DNA of 64,000 bases from Rebecca billardiae RCC1528 (Eukaryota; Haptophyta): assembly GCA_965240325.2 (NCBI GenBank), contig OZ251254.1, positions 310,001 to 374,000 of the forward strand, written 5' to 3'. The notes under the pieces are model-generated. The model did not search any database. It saw only the letters and a list, made by a program, of their open reading frames with translations, and was not told the origin of the DNA. The position numbers and the translations under genes are program-made. This document shows positions 20,311-32,004 of this stretch, piece after piece. How positions within the stretch are numbered: the stretch's first letter is position 1; each line of letters begins with the position of its first letter.

Positions 20311-23300
20311 TCAGCCGGGCGGATGCGCCGGCGGGAACGCAAACTCGGGGTTGGGCACGAGCTCGTCGCCGAACCACGCGTACGTGATCGTGTGCGCGCG
20401 CACCCACGCCGCCACGTCGCGCCGGCGCGCGCCCGCGGCGGCGCACTTGTCGACAAAGTCGGCGTAGCGGTCGTTGCTCAAGATGCAGCCGGCGTGGAGC
20501 TTGGCGTACTGCAGCGCGTACGAGTCGTCGTAGTCGCCCCCGGGCGTGGGCACCAGCCGCCCCTCCGCCGCCAGCGCACGCAGCAGCGCGCAGTCATCAG
20601 GCAGCCGCACCGCCGGGATCGGCTCGCCCGCCGCCGCGCGCCGCCGGAGCGCAGCCGCCTGCGCTTCGTCAATATAGTACTCGGGCAGGACGGCGACGGC
20701 GCGGTGGCCGCGGCGCTCGTAGTGCGCCAGCGCGAGCTCGATGCCGCGGCAGCTGAAGCGCGCGTGCCGCCCGTGGCGCATCGCCACGTTGGCCGCGTCG
20801 ACGACGATGAGCGCACGCGAAGGGCCGCCGCTCGCGGCGGCGGCAGAGGCGGCGGCGCCGGGAGCAAGGCCCACGCCGCCGCGCGCGCCCGCCGCGCCCG
20901 CCCAGCCGGCGGTGGGCGCGCGCGCGGCGTGCCGCGCGCCCGTGCCGCACGCGCCGCCGCGCGGGCCCGGCTGCGGGGGCGCGCCCTGCGGCTGCCCCAC
21001 CGCCGCCGCCGCCGCGTGCACAGCCGCCGCCGCCGCCGCCGTCGGCGCCGGCGCCTCGGCGGTGGGCGGCGCCGGCGCCAGTTGCACAGCCGGCCGCGGC
21101 GCGCGCGTCGTGTACGCTGGCTCGGCGCCGCCGACGCTCGCGGCGAGCGCGCGCGCGAGAGAGAGCAACTGCCCCGCCGACGGGTCGTCGGCGTCGGCCT
21201 CGTCACCGTCGGCGTCGACGTCGACGTCGGCGTCGACGGGAGGCGAGGCCGCGGCGGCCGGGTCGCCGCCGTCCGCGGCCGCGCGGCCGTGGCGCGGCGG
21301 CGGCAGTAGCGGCCGAAGGGCGCCAACCCGCTCGCCCGCGCGCACGAGGCGGTGCAGCGCGGCGAGGCGCTCCACCTCGAACCAAGCGGCCAGCCGGCGC
21401 GCGGCGGCGGCGCGCGCGCCCGCCGAAGCTTCCGCGGGAGCTCCCACCGAAGCTTCCGCCGAAGCTTCCGCGGAAGCTTCCGCGGAAGGGTCTGACGCGC
21501 CCGCGCCTGTCGCCGCGCTCACCGCGGCGGCGGCGCACGCGGCGGCGGCGGCGGCGCGGGCTGGCGCGGGCACGGCATACGGCGAATCGGGCGGCGCCGC
21601 GCCGCCCTCCGCGGCAGTCGCCGCCGCGCTCAGCTCCGCGTCGCCGTACTCCGCCCACGCCAGCAGCGACGAGGGTGCCCGCAGCGAGCGCGCGCCGCCG
21701 CCGCCGCCGCCGCGAGCATCAGCCGCGCCGGAGCCGCCGAGCGCGCCCGCGGCGGCGCGTGGTACTGTGCTGAGTGTCGCGTCGGCGTCGGCGTGCGGCG
21801 CGGCGCAGTGGGCGCACGGCGCGCGCGGCGCGGCAGGGCTGCCGCCGCGCGGCGGCGCGCCCTCCTCCGCACGTTGCAGCAGCAGCAGAGCCCCGTCATC
21901 GCCCAGCAGCGCCGCGGGGCCGCAGCGGCAGCCGCCGCCCGGCGCGCGCGCGAGCGCAGCGGGCGCGCGCAGGCCGGGCCAGAAGCCGAGCACGCTGAGC
22001 AGCTCAGGGCGGGGCGGGGCGCTGCCGCCGCGCGCGCCATCCGCGCCTGCCTCGGCCGCCTCCGCACCCTCCGCTTCCGCCTCCGCCGCCTCGGCCGCGC
22101 TTTCAGCATGGCTGCTGACTCGAGCGATGGCGGCGGCGGCGCGGAGCACCGCCGCCATTGCTCGGGTCAGCCATGCTGAGAGCGCGGCCCAGAGCGGCGA
22201 GAGCGGGCCCTCGGAGGAGAGGAGCTCCGCCGCCGCCGCCGCCGCCGCCGCGCCGCCAACGCCACCGCCAACGCCAACGCCAACGCCGTCGCACCCGCCA
22301 CCGCCGTCCCCGCCGCGCGCGTCCGCGGCGGCGCGCGCCGACGCGCCGCGCGCGCCGCAGACCGTCCCGAGCGCAGCCGAGCCGCGCCGCGCGCGCGGGA
22401 GGCCTTTCGCGTCCGCCGCCGCCTCGACCACCGAGGCCAGCCACTCCGCGAGCAGGCCGAGCGGCGGCAGCGTGCGCACGCGCGCGCACGCCCACGTGCG
22501 CGCCGGCAGAAGAGCGCACAGCTGCTGCCCCGCGGCGGCGGCGCCGATTCCATCGCCGTCCGCGCCCGCGCCGCCGCCGCCGCCGCCGCCGCGCGCGCGC
22601 CGCGGCCTCGCGCCCGCTGACGCCACCGCGACGGGCGCCACGTTGGGCGCGCGGGGCAGCGCCCGCACCAGCGCGCATGCAAATTCGGCCGAAGCCTCGA
22701 GCGCCCAACAACCGGTGCTCAACTCGAGCGCCGGCGCGGCGGCGGGTGTGCCGGCGGCGGCGGCGGCGGCGGCGGGTTGTACACACCCCATGCCCTCCGC
22801 GCCACCGCAGCCGGCGGCGGCGCCAACGCCCGCGCCGGCGTCCTCCCCGGCCCCGTCGGCGCCGCCGCCGCGCGCACCGCCCGCCAGCGACCTCACGAGC
22901 GCGTGCGCGCGCGCACCATGGGCAAGCATGGCCGCCGCCCGCACCGCGCCGAGCGCCGCCGCCTCGTCGGCCGCCTCAGCCTCCGCCGGGGTGGAATCGG
23001 CGGTGGCGGCAGCGGCGCCGCCGCCGCGCGCGGCGGGCGGGCCCGCGCCGCGCGCGCAGCCGCCGCGCGTGCGCATCCCGCGCACGCCGTGCGCACCCGC
23101 CGCCGCGCGGCCGCCTGGTGCGGGCGCGGCGGGCGCGGCGAGCGCGGACAACTGAGCTACGATAGCGCCGACTGGCGGCGGCATCGGTGCCGCGCGCGCG
23201 CCGCCCGCGTCGGCACGCTCCGCGCAGCGAGCGCCGCCGTCCGCGCCGCCGCCGCCGTCAGCCGCCGCGCCCGCGCCCGCGCTCAGGCTGAGCGCTAGCG

Positions 23301-24624
23301 CAGTCGCCAGACTCTGCGGCGCGTGCGCGGCGGCGCGCTCGGCCGCGCCGCCGCCGCCGCCCGCCGCGCCCGCCGCTGCGCCGCCGGCCGTTGGCGCCGC
23401 CGGCAGCAGCGCGCGAACGCGCGCCGGAAGAGTCGCGTACGTCTCCGGCGGCGGCGCCGGCAGCGCCGCGCCGGACGTCGCGCACGCCGCGCCGCCGCCA
23501 TCGCCGCCCGCGAGCTGCGCGTGCCGCGCGGCGGCGTGCTCGGCGGCGAGCGCGCGCGCCGCGTGGAAGGCGCACCCGATGCCGTCGCCGCCTCGCGCCG
23601 CGAGCACGCTCAGAAGCGAGTGCGGCGCGGCGTCGCGCGGCGCGGCGAGCGCCGCGCGCGTCGCGAGCGCGTGCGCGCGCGCGGACAGCGCCGCCGCCGC
23701 CGCCGCGCGTTCGCCGCCGCCGTGCGCGCGCGCCGCCGCCGCCCCCACCGTGAACGCGCCGCCGCGCGGCAGCCAAGCTCCGGGCATGCGCTTTCGGTCC
23801 GCCGCCGAGGGCGCGCCGCCGGCGGCGGCGGCGTCGACGGCGGCGGCGGCGGCGAGGACCTCGCTCGCGCCGTGGCGCGACGCCACGCGCGTCACGACCG
23901 CCGCCGCGCCCGCGCCACCGCCGCCCTGCGCCGCGCCGCCGCCGTGCGCGCCGTGCGCGGCGGCGGCGACGCCACCTGCGGCTGCGCTGCCGCGCGCCGC
24001 GGCCGTCGTCGCGCGCAGCAGCTCAGCAAGCGCGAGCGCGAGCGTGGAGTGCAGCGCGCACTCCGCCTCCCACGCCGCGGCGTGCACGCGGCGCGCGCCA
24101 CCCGGCGTGCCGCCGCCTGCGCCGATGCCTGCGCCGTCTACCGCCGCTGCGCTTGCGTTGGCCGCAGCCGCGGCCGCGGCCGCCGCCGCACGCGCCGGCT
24201 GCGCCGGCGCCGGCGGTGGGGGCGCGGATGCGAAGGCCGCTCGCAGCAGCGCGGCGCGCAGGCCGTCGAAGTAGTGGGCGCTGTCGTCGAGCGCGTCGGC
24301 GAGCTGCGCGCGCTCCGCCACGCGCTCCGCCGCCGCCGCACCGCCACCGCCGTCGCCACCGCCGCCGCCGCCGCCGCCGCCCGCCGCCGCCGCCGCCGCC
24401 GCGCCGCCGCCGCCGCCGCGCCGCCGCCTGCCCATAGCGGCAAGCCACCGCCGATGGAGCGCCCACAAGCGCATGTCAACGCCGCCCTCGCGTGCGCGCG
24501 CGGGCGAGCGCAGGCACGCCGCGCCGAGCACCGCGCGCGCGTGCTCGAGCGCGTGCGTGGCCACGACGAGCGGCGGCGGCGCCGCGTCGTCGTCGTCGTC
24601 GCCGTCGCCACTGCCGCCGCCGAC

Positions 24625-24661
<37 letters not shown>

Positions 24662-25389
24662 CCAGCTGCCCCCGTCGGCGCGGCCGCCAGCGCGTCCAGC
24701 GCGTCCTCGGCGCGCGCGGCCGCCGCGAGCGCGACGCCGACGCCGCCATCCGCCAGCGGCCGCGCGGCGGCTGCGATCGCCGCCTCGACCGCGCGGTGCA
24801 CCGGCGCCGCGCCGCCCGGCGCCGCGCCCGCCGCCGCCGCAGTCGGTCGGGGGCTGCCGTCGGCCGCGAGGCCGGAGGGCGCGCCGCCGGCTGACGGCGG
24901 CGCGCCGAAGAGCCCGGACGTGGTCAGCGACGAGGTGGGCTCGGGAGCCGCGCCCGGCGCGAGCCGTTGCCCGCGCCCGGCGCCGTCGTCGTCGATCGCG
25001 GCGCGCGCAACCGCCACCGCCACGTCCACAGCGGCTGCGGCCGAGTCCACGCCGCCACAGCTGGAGGTGGCGCCAGCGCAGTGCGCGGCGGCGGCTCGGG
25101 AAGGAGCGCGTGCGCGAGCACTCGATGGTCTGCTGCGCGCGTGCGCCACGCCGCGCCCCGGGCCGCCGTCGCCGATGCCGGCGCAGCCGGCGCCAGCCGC
25201 GGCGGCGGTGGAAGCTGCGCCGCTCTGCCCGCCTGCGGCCGCACCCGCCTTGCGCCCGAGCTGCGCACGAAGGCGCGCGACCTCCGCGGCCATGGCGGCC
25301 TCGTGCTCACGCTGCGCGCGAAGCTCGCGCTCGAGCTGCTCGCGCCGCGCCGCCTCGGCCGCCTCGGGGTCCACGCCCCACGCGCGCAT
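20311..25389 (-). CDS. Very large Ala/Gly-rich protein with C-terminal Regnase-type NYN RNase domain
   Basis: The frame is open for 1692 codons from ATG at 25389; an upstream in-frame GTG at 25401 is not used as start. Residues about 5-50 form a charged coiled coil (EAARREQLERELRAQREHE). Most of the rest is low-complexity Ala/Gly/Pro with some Cys pairs (for example GGCRCG and CAHC near residue 1160) and a short EASA repeat near residue 1310. Residues about 1525-1680 match the Zc3h12a/Regnase NYN fold: IVVDAANVAMRHG, FSCRGIELA, GGDYDDSYALQYA, GCILSNDRYADF and ITYAWFGDELVPN, including the acidic residues expected to bind the catalytic metal. Known relatives are endoribonucleases that degrade mRNA. 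No CCCH zinc finger is visible. Introns inside the low-complexity part cannot be excluded. Confidence 0.72.
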
Positions 25390-25803
25390 AGCGCCGCCCA
25401 CGCGCCCGGTCGGGGTGGCCAGTGCTGCCCGACGGAGCGCTGCCGCGATGGCCGATATATGATGCGGGGTTTTCTCCTTTCATTTCTTCGTCGCCTGTTG
25501 TTTTTTTCGTCGTTAGTTCGCCAATCTCCAGATTGAGATTGAAGCAGAAGATAGAGCGCTTGCTTCGTCGCGCCAATGATAAAGACATTATAAAGTTACG
25601 CAGCGGACGACTTCATCATTCTATGTAATTCCAAGCTGATATTCATCACGTCAACCGCTACTTGCACCGGCTCATATCCGCGCCTGAAGATGCGCACGCA
25701 CGGTGCGCACCCCTGCAGTGGGGAGCACGTTGACACGTCTTGATCAGCACCGACCAACCGGGACGCCGGCCGCTGATCCACACGTCGCACGCGGCGCGGC
25801 GCG
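25390..25803. promoter_or_regulatory. Divergent promoter region
   Basis: This 414-bp gap lies between two outward-facing genes (NYN-domain gene on the left, transporter on the right). It contains a distinctly AT-richer stretch at 25440-25640. It probably carries both promoters; no defined element is recognised. Confidence 0.45.
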
Positions 25804-27639
25804 ATGGAGGAGCCCTCGGCCGCGGCCGGCGCCAGCTCGCCGATGCTGCAGCCCTTCATCCGGGGCAGCCCGCGGCTGCCGCGCCACCCGGCGGCGCTCT
25901 CCAAGCAGGGCCGGCGCGCGAGCTTTGTCGAGCCGGCGACGCGCCGCTCAGGCCGCAAGCTGGGCATCCCGCTCGCGGCGCTCGCCATCTTCGGCATCTC
26001 GTGCGACGCGCTGCTGATCAAGCTGGCGGGCGACGCGGGCGCGTCGGCCGCGGTCGTGGTCATCGTCAAGTACGGCGCGATCACCTTCTTCATGGCGCTC
26101 ATCCTCGCCGCCATGCGCGTGATCGACGTCGTGCGGCCGCCCGCGAGCGGCCCGCTGCTCCAGAGGCCCACACCGCGCGGCGCGTGGTACATGTGCTACG
26201 CGTCGGTGCTGTGCACGCTCGAGAGCCTCAGCTACACCCTCGGCTTCGCGTACACGACCAGCGCCAACGTGCTCGCCTTCGCCGCGCTCGCGCCGATGTG
26301 GAGCGCGCTCTTCACCTGGTTCTATCTCTCGATCATCGTTCCTGCGCGCACGCGCGTCGCCGTCAGCGTCGGGCTGCTCGGCAGCGGGATCGTGGCGTAC
26401 GGCGTGCGCGACGAGTTCGGCGCGGGCGCCACGTTCGCCGCCACCTTCGGCATCGTCTGCGCCATCGGCGCCGGCGTCGTCGCCGCGGCCAACTTCACCG
26501 TGCACCAGGTGCGGCGCGCGGCGGGAGATCGCAATCTCCCTTGGCGGCGCAGCGGCGCTGTGCCGCGGCGGGAGATTGCAATCTCCCTTGGCGGCGCAGC
26601 GGCGCGCTGCGGCGTCGCACGCCCGCGGCGTATCTTCACGCCCGCCTGCGCGCCATTCCGTGCGCGCGCACGCCTACCCACGCGCTGACGCGCATGCCCT
26701 TCCTGCGCCCACCGCGCGCGCGCGTCGGCGCGCGCCGCGCCGCAGGCTGCGTCGATCACGGCGCCGACCGCGCCGATGATGATCTGCAAGCTGATTGGCG
26801 GGTTCCTCTCGTTCGCGTGCGGCTGGCTGCTGCTGCTCAGCCCCAGCCTGCACCCGCCGGGCGCGCCGCTCATGCCCGCCGAGCCGATCGCGCTGCTGTA
26901 CCTCGTCCTTAGCGGCACCTCCGCCTTCCTAGACGCACTGATCGTGATCGCTTGCCTGCTCGTCTCCGCGACCGAGATCGCGCTCATCATGCAGATTGAG
27001 GCGTTCATCAGCCCGATGCTCACCTTCCTCGTGCTCGCCGAGGTGCCGTCGCTGTTCACGCTCGCGGGCGGGCTGCTGATCATCAGCGTCGTCGCGGTCA
27101 ACGAGGTGGCGGCCGTGGCGTATCCGGACGAGCGCGTGGCGGAGCGCATGCAGACGCTCAGCATGGTCGGGTTGCGCGAGTTCCTCGATCCGTCGATCGA
27201 GCTCGAGCCGCTCTCGTCGATGGGCTCGCTGCCCAAGCTGCCGCACGTGTCGCTCTCGATGCGCTCGCTGCCGGCCCTGCCGCACGTGCGCGGCCGCAGC
27301 AGCCGCGTCTCCGACCTGTCGAGCGTGGGCGAGGCCGAGCAGCAGCCCGCCCTTGCTGGAGATCGCAATCTCCCGGCCGCCCTCGGCGCGGGCAGCACGC
27401 GCACCACTGCGGTGTACGTGCCGGGGATGTCGCCCGAGCGCATCCAGGTGAAGGCGGCGGCGGAGCGCGGCGCGGGGCGCGAGGGCGCCCAACCGGCATC
27501 GGCCCCGTCGGCCGCGCCCGACGCCGCGGACAGGGCCGCAGCAGCCGGACCCTCAGAAGCGGAGCTTGCTCGAGTTGCTCGGCGCGACGACGACAGCGGC
27601 GGTAGTCGTCAGCGGCTGCCATCGGACTTGGCTGCTTAG
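25804..27639 (+). CDS. DMT-superfamily (EamA/SLC35-like) transporter
   Basis: Two exons, 25804-26508 and 26746-27639, joined in phase 0 by a GT-AG intron of 237 nt, give 532 residues. The N-terminal 55 residues are polar. About ten hydrophobic segments follow, starting at IPLAALAIFGISCDALLIKLA and ending at LAGGLLIISVVAVNEVAA. Two four-to-five-helix halves flank the intron, as in drug/metabolite transporters. Landmarks include SVLCTLESLSYTLGFAYTTS and AFISPMLTFLVLAEVPS. The last 170 residues are a soluble Ser/Pro-rich tail. The substrate cannot be told. A palindromic 47-bp tandem repeat sits in the intron, and a related palindrome lies within the tail-coding part at 27358-27374. Confidence 0.85.
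26519..26612. repeat. Tandem 47-bp repeat built around a palindrome, in the transporter intron
   Basis: Two copies (offset 47) each centre on GGGAGATYGCAATCTCCC. The second copy, GGGAGATTGCAATCTCCC at 26571-26588, is a perfect 18-bp palindrome. Each is followed by the same CTTGGCGGCGCAGCGGCG tail. A further near-copy lies at 27358-27374. Confidence 0.85.
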
Positions 27640-27787
27640 GTCTCATCGGCAGTCATCATGTAGTATATAGTAGTGAAGTAGCGCATCAGCATATATATGT
27701 ATATGTATGTTGGTCGCGTCATCATAGCGCACAGCGCAGGTGAGCAGCAGTCACTCAGTCAGACTACGACTTGAATCCGCGGCCGTC

Positions 27788-29862
27788 TCAGAGCATCGGC
27801 GTAGTGACAGAGGCCGCCGCGCCGACTGCGCGCCGCTCCAGACGCTCGTCCACGACCCGCCACGGCGCCAGCATAGTCGCCGCCGGTGGACCGTGCTCAG
27901 CAGCAGCAGGCTGCATTCCACCCGTATTCCGCATGCACCCCCGACCGACGCGGCCCACCACGGCACCGACGGCCCGTGCACGGCGCGCTCGCGCCGCCCT
28001 CAGCAGCGCGCCGCTGCCCAGCAGGGCAGCTGCCGCCAGCGCCGCGAGCGCGCCTCCAGCCACGTGCCGCCATAGTGTGCCGGCACGACTCGACGGCGCA
28101 GTCCCCAGCGCCGCGGCGCCACGCTCAGCCAGCGCCGCCGCAGGCGTGCGCGCGGGCCCGCGCGCGTCCTCGCCGTTCTCCCAAGCTGACCAGCGCACCA
28201 CCGCGCTCGCAGGCCGCCACTGCGCGTGGGGTGCAGCCGGCGCGGCGGCACCCCACGTGCCTGCGCCGCCGGGGCCTGGGCCCGCCGCGGCCGGTGGCGG
28301 CGTGAGCGGCGGCGCGGGCGTCTCCCAGCCATCCCCGGGCGCATCAGCGCCCCCGGGCCCGCCGCCCCGGTCGCCAGAGCGACGAAACTCGTCAGGGGGA
28401 CTGCCGCCCCCGGACTCTCCACCGGACTCTCCACCGGACTCTCCACCGGACTTTCCGAGCAGAGCCTCGGTACTCAGCGCGTACTGGGGCGGCATCCGGT
28501 GGGCGGCGAAGAAGGCAAAGGACAGCCTCGTCGCGTCGAGGCCCGTGTAGCTCGGCCCGACTCTCCTCGTGTTGAACTTGAGCCCGGAGCCGGGCCAGAC
28601 GTGGCCCATGCCCTGCGTCACGTACAAGAACACATCGGCCCCCGCGGCGCAGCCGGTCGCGCGTATGAGGGTGGTGCGGCCGTCGAGCGCTATGGTGCGG
28701 TTGGCGCGGCAGCGGTTGTACGTCGCCCAGCCGTTGAACGCGTCGGGCACGCTCGTCTGCCAGTACGCCTCGCCGCCGCCATGGAACGGGTTGATCGGGT
28801 CGGCTGGTGATGTCCGCACGAATGTAATCGAAGGCGTCCCCAAACGTGCGGAATGAGGAAAATAATGACGGAGGAATTCATGAAGCCATCAGCAGAGGGC
28901 GAGAGCACACGCGCGCGCACGCACGCACGGTCAGCGGCGCAGTGGGCACCCCCCGGCCACGGGCGCGCGCACGCACGCGCGCGCAGCGGCACGGCCGAGC
29001 ACACACGCGCGCTCGCCCGCCCGCAAGGCCGCCGCCGCCGCGCCGCCGCCCACGCACCGGACCCGTGGAAGGCGACCACCGGAATCGGCCGCGTCGAGTT
29101 GTTGGGGCGCGGGTACCGCAGAGAGGCGATCGGCGCGATCGCGGCGACGAGGTCGGGGGCCTGCGAGGCGAGCCGCGCGCAGAAGCGGCCGCCGCGGGAG
29201 TACCCCGCGCAGAAGATCGAGCGCGGGTCGACGCACGCGCGCGACGCCACGTAACGCAGCACAGCCACGGCGTAACCGACATCGTCCGGCCGGCCCGCGG
29301 ACGCGCGGCAGTCGCGCGCGACGTTGAACGCGTCGTCGACGCCGCTGAGGACGACGCCGAGCACGCCGGCGTCGTCGGCGAAGCTCACCGCCCGCGGCAC
29401 GACCATCCCCATCGGGTCGCGCCCCGTGTCCGGCCCGATCACCACGAGTGGCAGCGGCTGGCGCGTGCCAGAGTGCCGGCGCGCCGCCGCGGCCGACGGG
29501 ACGAGGAGGAGGAAGCGGCGCTCGAGCGGCGGCGGCTTCGCACGGAGGCTGCCGTTGGAGGGCTGTTCGAAGAGCTGCTCGTACTTGGAGATCGGCTTGC
29601 AGTCGCCCGCGCCCATCCGCTTGGGCGTCCACGCGCGCGTCTCGTCGTTCACCCAGCCTCTGCATTCAAACAGACCGGGGTCGATGCCGTGCGCCGGGCA
29701 CGCGCTCGTGACGGGCGCGACGGCGGCGAGGAGCGATGGCGCGTGGCGGACGTGGTGGTGTCGGGCGAGCGCGCTTTGCGCGCACGCGAGCACGAGCGCG
29801 AGCGAGGCCGCGGCCGCGCGCATGGCCGCGCGGACGGCCGGCCGAGCCGCGGACCCCATCAT
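27788..29862 (-). CDS. Secreted or membrane-anchored PHB-depolymerase/feruloyl-esterase-like hydrolase
   Basis: Two exons, 29862-29058 and 28803-27788, joined by a 254-nt GT-AG intron, give 606 residues. Residues about 14-33 form a signal peptide (RAAAASLALVLACAQSALA). The alpha/beta-hydrolase core shows a nucleophile elbow GYSRGG (Ser), an acid ADPINPFHGG (Asp, restored across the intron) and GMGHVWPG (His), the triad pattern of the LpqC/polyhydroxybutyrate depolymerase and feruloyl esterase family. A Gly/Ser/Glu repeat (SGGE) and a Pro/Gly-rich linker follow. One hydrophobic helix near residue 530 (GGALAALAAAALLGSGALL) then precedes a basic tail, so the enzyme is probably anchored with its catalytic part outside the cell. 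The natural ester substrate is unknown. Confidence 0.85.
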
Positions 29863-31446
29863 CGGTGCGTCCCGGTGCGGGCGAGCGGTGCATCGGTGAT
29901 CCCACTGGGCGCAGGAATTTCGGGTGGGGATTTTCTTTTCCGAATATGTTGGTGATGCCGTCAGAGCACCACCCCTGAGACCTCTGCCGCTGGCGGCTGC
30001 GCTGAAGCGCGCTGGGCGGCGCCGGAGGGCGATACGGGCGCCGACTGCGCGCACTCCTCCGGTAGCTGCGTGACAGCGAAGGCGGTGCGCGTGGTTGAGC
30101 GCGGCTGAAAAGCAGCCATTTGCGTCGTTCCGCCGCGCGCCGTTCGGAGTCACTGCATCCGCCGCGCCTCAGGCCATCGCGTGCGCCGCAACAACAAGGA
30201 AGTCGTGTGCATTCCTCAGCTGACTGCACGCGTGCCGCGAGCAGCGGCGTCGGCGTCCGGCACTTGGTTGCACTGGGCAATGCCCAGGTAGTTTGTGCAC
30301 GCGTCATCGCTCGTCACAGTACGCTGCCTGGCATGCGCATCTGCACGGGTCACACAGCTGTCAAAACTGGCACGATCGAGCATCACGCAGCTGTCGGCAT
30401 CGACCTACGGCAAGGGTCGTGTGAGCATGGAAAGCACTGACATGCGCCCTGCTGGATAGTGATGTAGTGAGCACATTTCCGCGTGAAAGGAGCGCGTGCC
30501 ATTCAGGCCCCGGAAGCGGCGTCGGGGCTGGATGCTCACGTCTTGGGCAGGCTGATGCTGCCTTCCGGCTGCATGGGTGCGTCCATCAAGGCTGACCGTG
30601 CGTGCGTGATGCGCACCGTGAAGTTCGACACGAACGTCCAGGCGTGAGCTACTGCTTGACGAGGCAGTGTACACACATTCATGCACGCGCCGTGTCATCC
30701 GAGGAGGCACATCCATGCAGGCCATGGGCCTCGTTCAGGTATGTTCTGCATCAGCGCGCATGCATGTACGTACTACCTCGGGCCAAGATTGACGTCGGAG
30801 CACAAGTCAGGGAGGTCAATGCCGGGGCAGAGCTGGACAGCAGGCACGTGTGCGGGCACTCCGCGCGAGCGCACATGCTGCGCGTCACCGCAGATCAGCA
30901 TGGCGTGCGCTGCAACGTCGTCGCCGGGCTAGAGCGCTTGTTCGACCAATCGAATCGTATGAAGGATGCAATCAGCACACCTGAACGCAGCTGTTCGCGG
31001 ACCCGCGCTCATGCGCGGCGGCGCAAGGCAGCGCCGTGCGTACAGTGTAGGCCTCGCCACGCGGAAGCGCACGCTCCGTGTTTGTCTCGCCTCGAATGGC
31101 GCACGCGGGGGAGGCTGGCCGTGTGGCGGTGTGCACAGACATGCCGTGGCCCGAGGCAAGTACAGCCGAATGCGATGCGCGGCGCGAAGCGGCGCATGGC
31201 ACTTCAGCACGACTGCCCAGCTTAGCTCGCCGGCTCTGCGCTCGCGGGATCGTCCACACGCTCGGGAGCGCGGCGCCGTCGCCCGCTCGCCCGAGACGCA
31301 CGCGGCCGCCGCGAAGCGCGCGGCTGAATAAATGAAAAGCGGAAATAAAAAGCGCGCCGATTTTCTCCGACCCTGGGTGCCGTGTCCCCAGTGGCTGCCA
31401 CTGCCGGGGAAATCACTCTCATCGCTGCTTGGCTGCCCAAGTGACA
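29863..31446. other. Region without a supported gene
   Basis: Short open frames occur on both strands around 30100-31300 but show no motif, no hydrophobic pattern and no consistent frame. The part at 29863-30000 probably includes the esterase promoter, and 31320-31446 the promoter of the next gene. Confidence 0.4.
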
Positions 31447-32004
31447 ATGATGACGCGGCGGAGGAATCTCCGCTTCGCGCTGCTCGCGCTCGCGCTCACC
31501 GCGGCGGCAGAGGCCAGCCGTTTGCACACGCCGAGTCGCTCGGCGCTGCACGCATCGGCCGTGCGCACCCCTCTGCGCCGCGCCGCCGTCGTCGCCGCCG
31601 ACGACGGCGGCGACGTGCCGGGTCGCGCGAGCTTTGCCTCGCTCGACGGGCGGCGCACGGCGGCCTACCTGGCCGCCGAGGTGAAGGAGTACCTCGACCG
31701 CGAGTGGATGGTGCAGGATTGCCACGCGGCGATCGCCGACGTGTGCGCGCAGACCTTCTCCGCCGCGCACGCCTCGGGCGAGGGCCTGGACGCCTCCTCC
31801 ATGCTCATGCGCATCGCGGACGCGCTTCTTACCCCCGAGGACCCCATGCTCTTCGACGAAGCCTTCGTCGGGCCGTTCGACGTGGCGAACCTGTGCTCCG
31901 ACCTGCTGATGCACCGCGTCGGCGCCGGCGCGGACTGCGCGTGCAACGTCGCGCCCACCGGCGTGGGGGACGTCGCCGCTGCGGCGATCGTCGACGACGA
32001 CTGA
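31447..32004 (+). CDS. Small plastid- or secretory-type protein of unknown function
   Basis: The frame from ATG 31447 encodes 185 residues. A basic start (MTRRRNLR) and a hydrophobic stretch (FALLALALTAAAEA) look like a signal peptide. A Ser/Arg/Ala-rich segment follows that resembles the transit-peptide part of a bipartite plastid leader. The mature part (residues about 60-165) is acidic and helical, with landmarks EVKEYLDREWMVQDCHAAIA and EAFVGPFDVANLCSDLL. This resembles conserved hypothetical plastid proteins of algae with secondary plastids as I remember them, but I cannot name a family. The first in-frame codon upstream is TTG, so 31447 is the likely start. Confidence 0.65.
   Translation: MMTRRRNLRFALLALALTAAAEASRLHTPSRSALHASAVRTPLRRAAVVAADDGGDVPGRASFASLDGRRTAAYLAAEVKEYLDREWMVQDCHAAIADVCAQTFSAAHASGEGLDASSMLMRIADALLTPEDPMLFDEAFVGPFDVANLCSDLLMHRVGAGADCACNVAPTGVGDVAAAAIVDDD

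Noticed and set aside
20200-24894. Several long plus-strand frames opposite the NYN-domain gene
   Set aside because: They are Arg/Ala-rich antisense shadows of an Ala/Gly-rich gene; none contains a domain.
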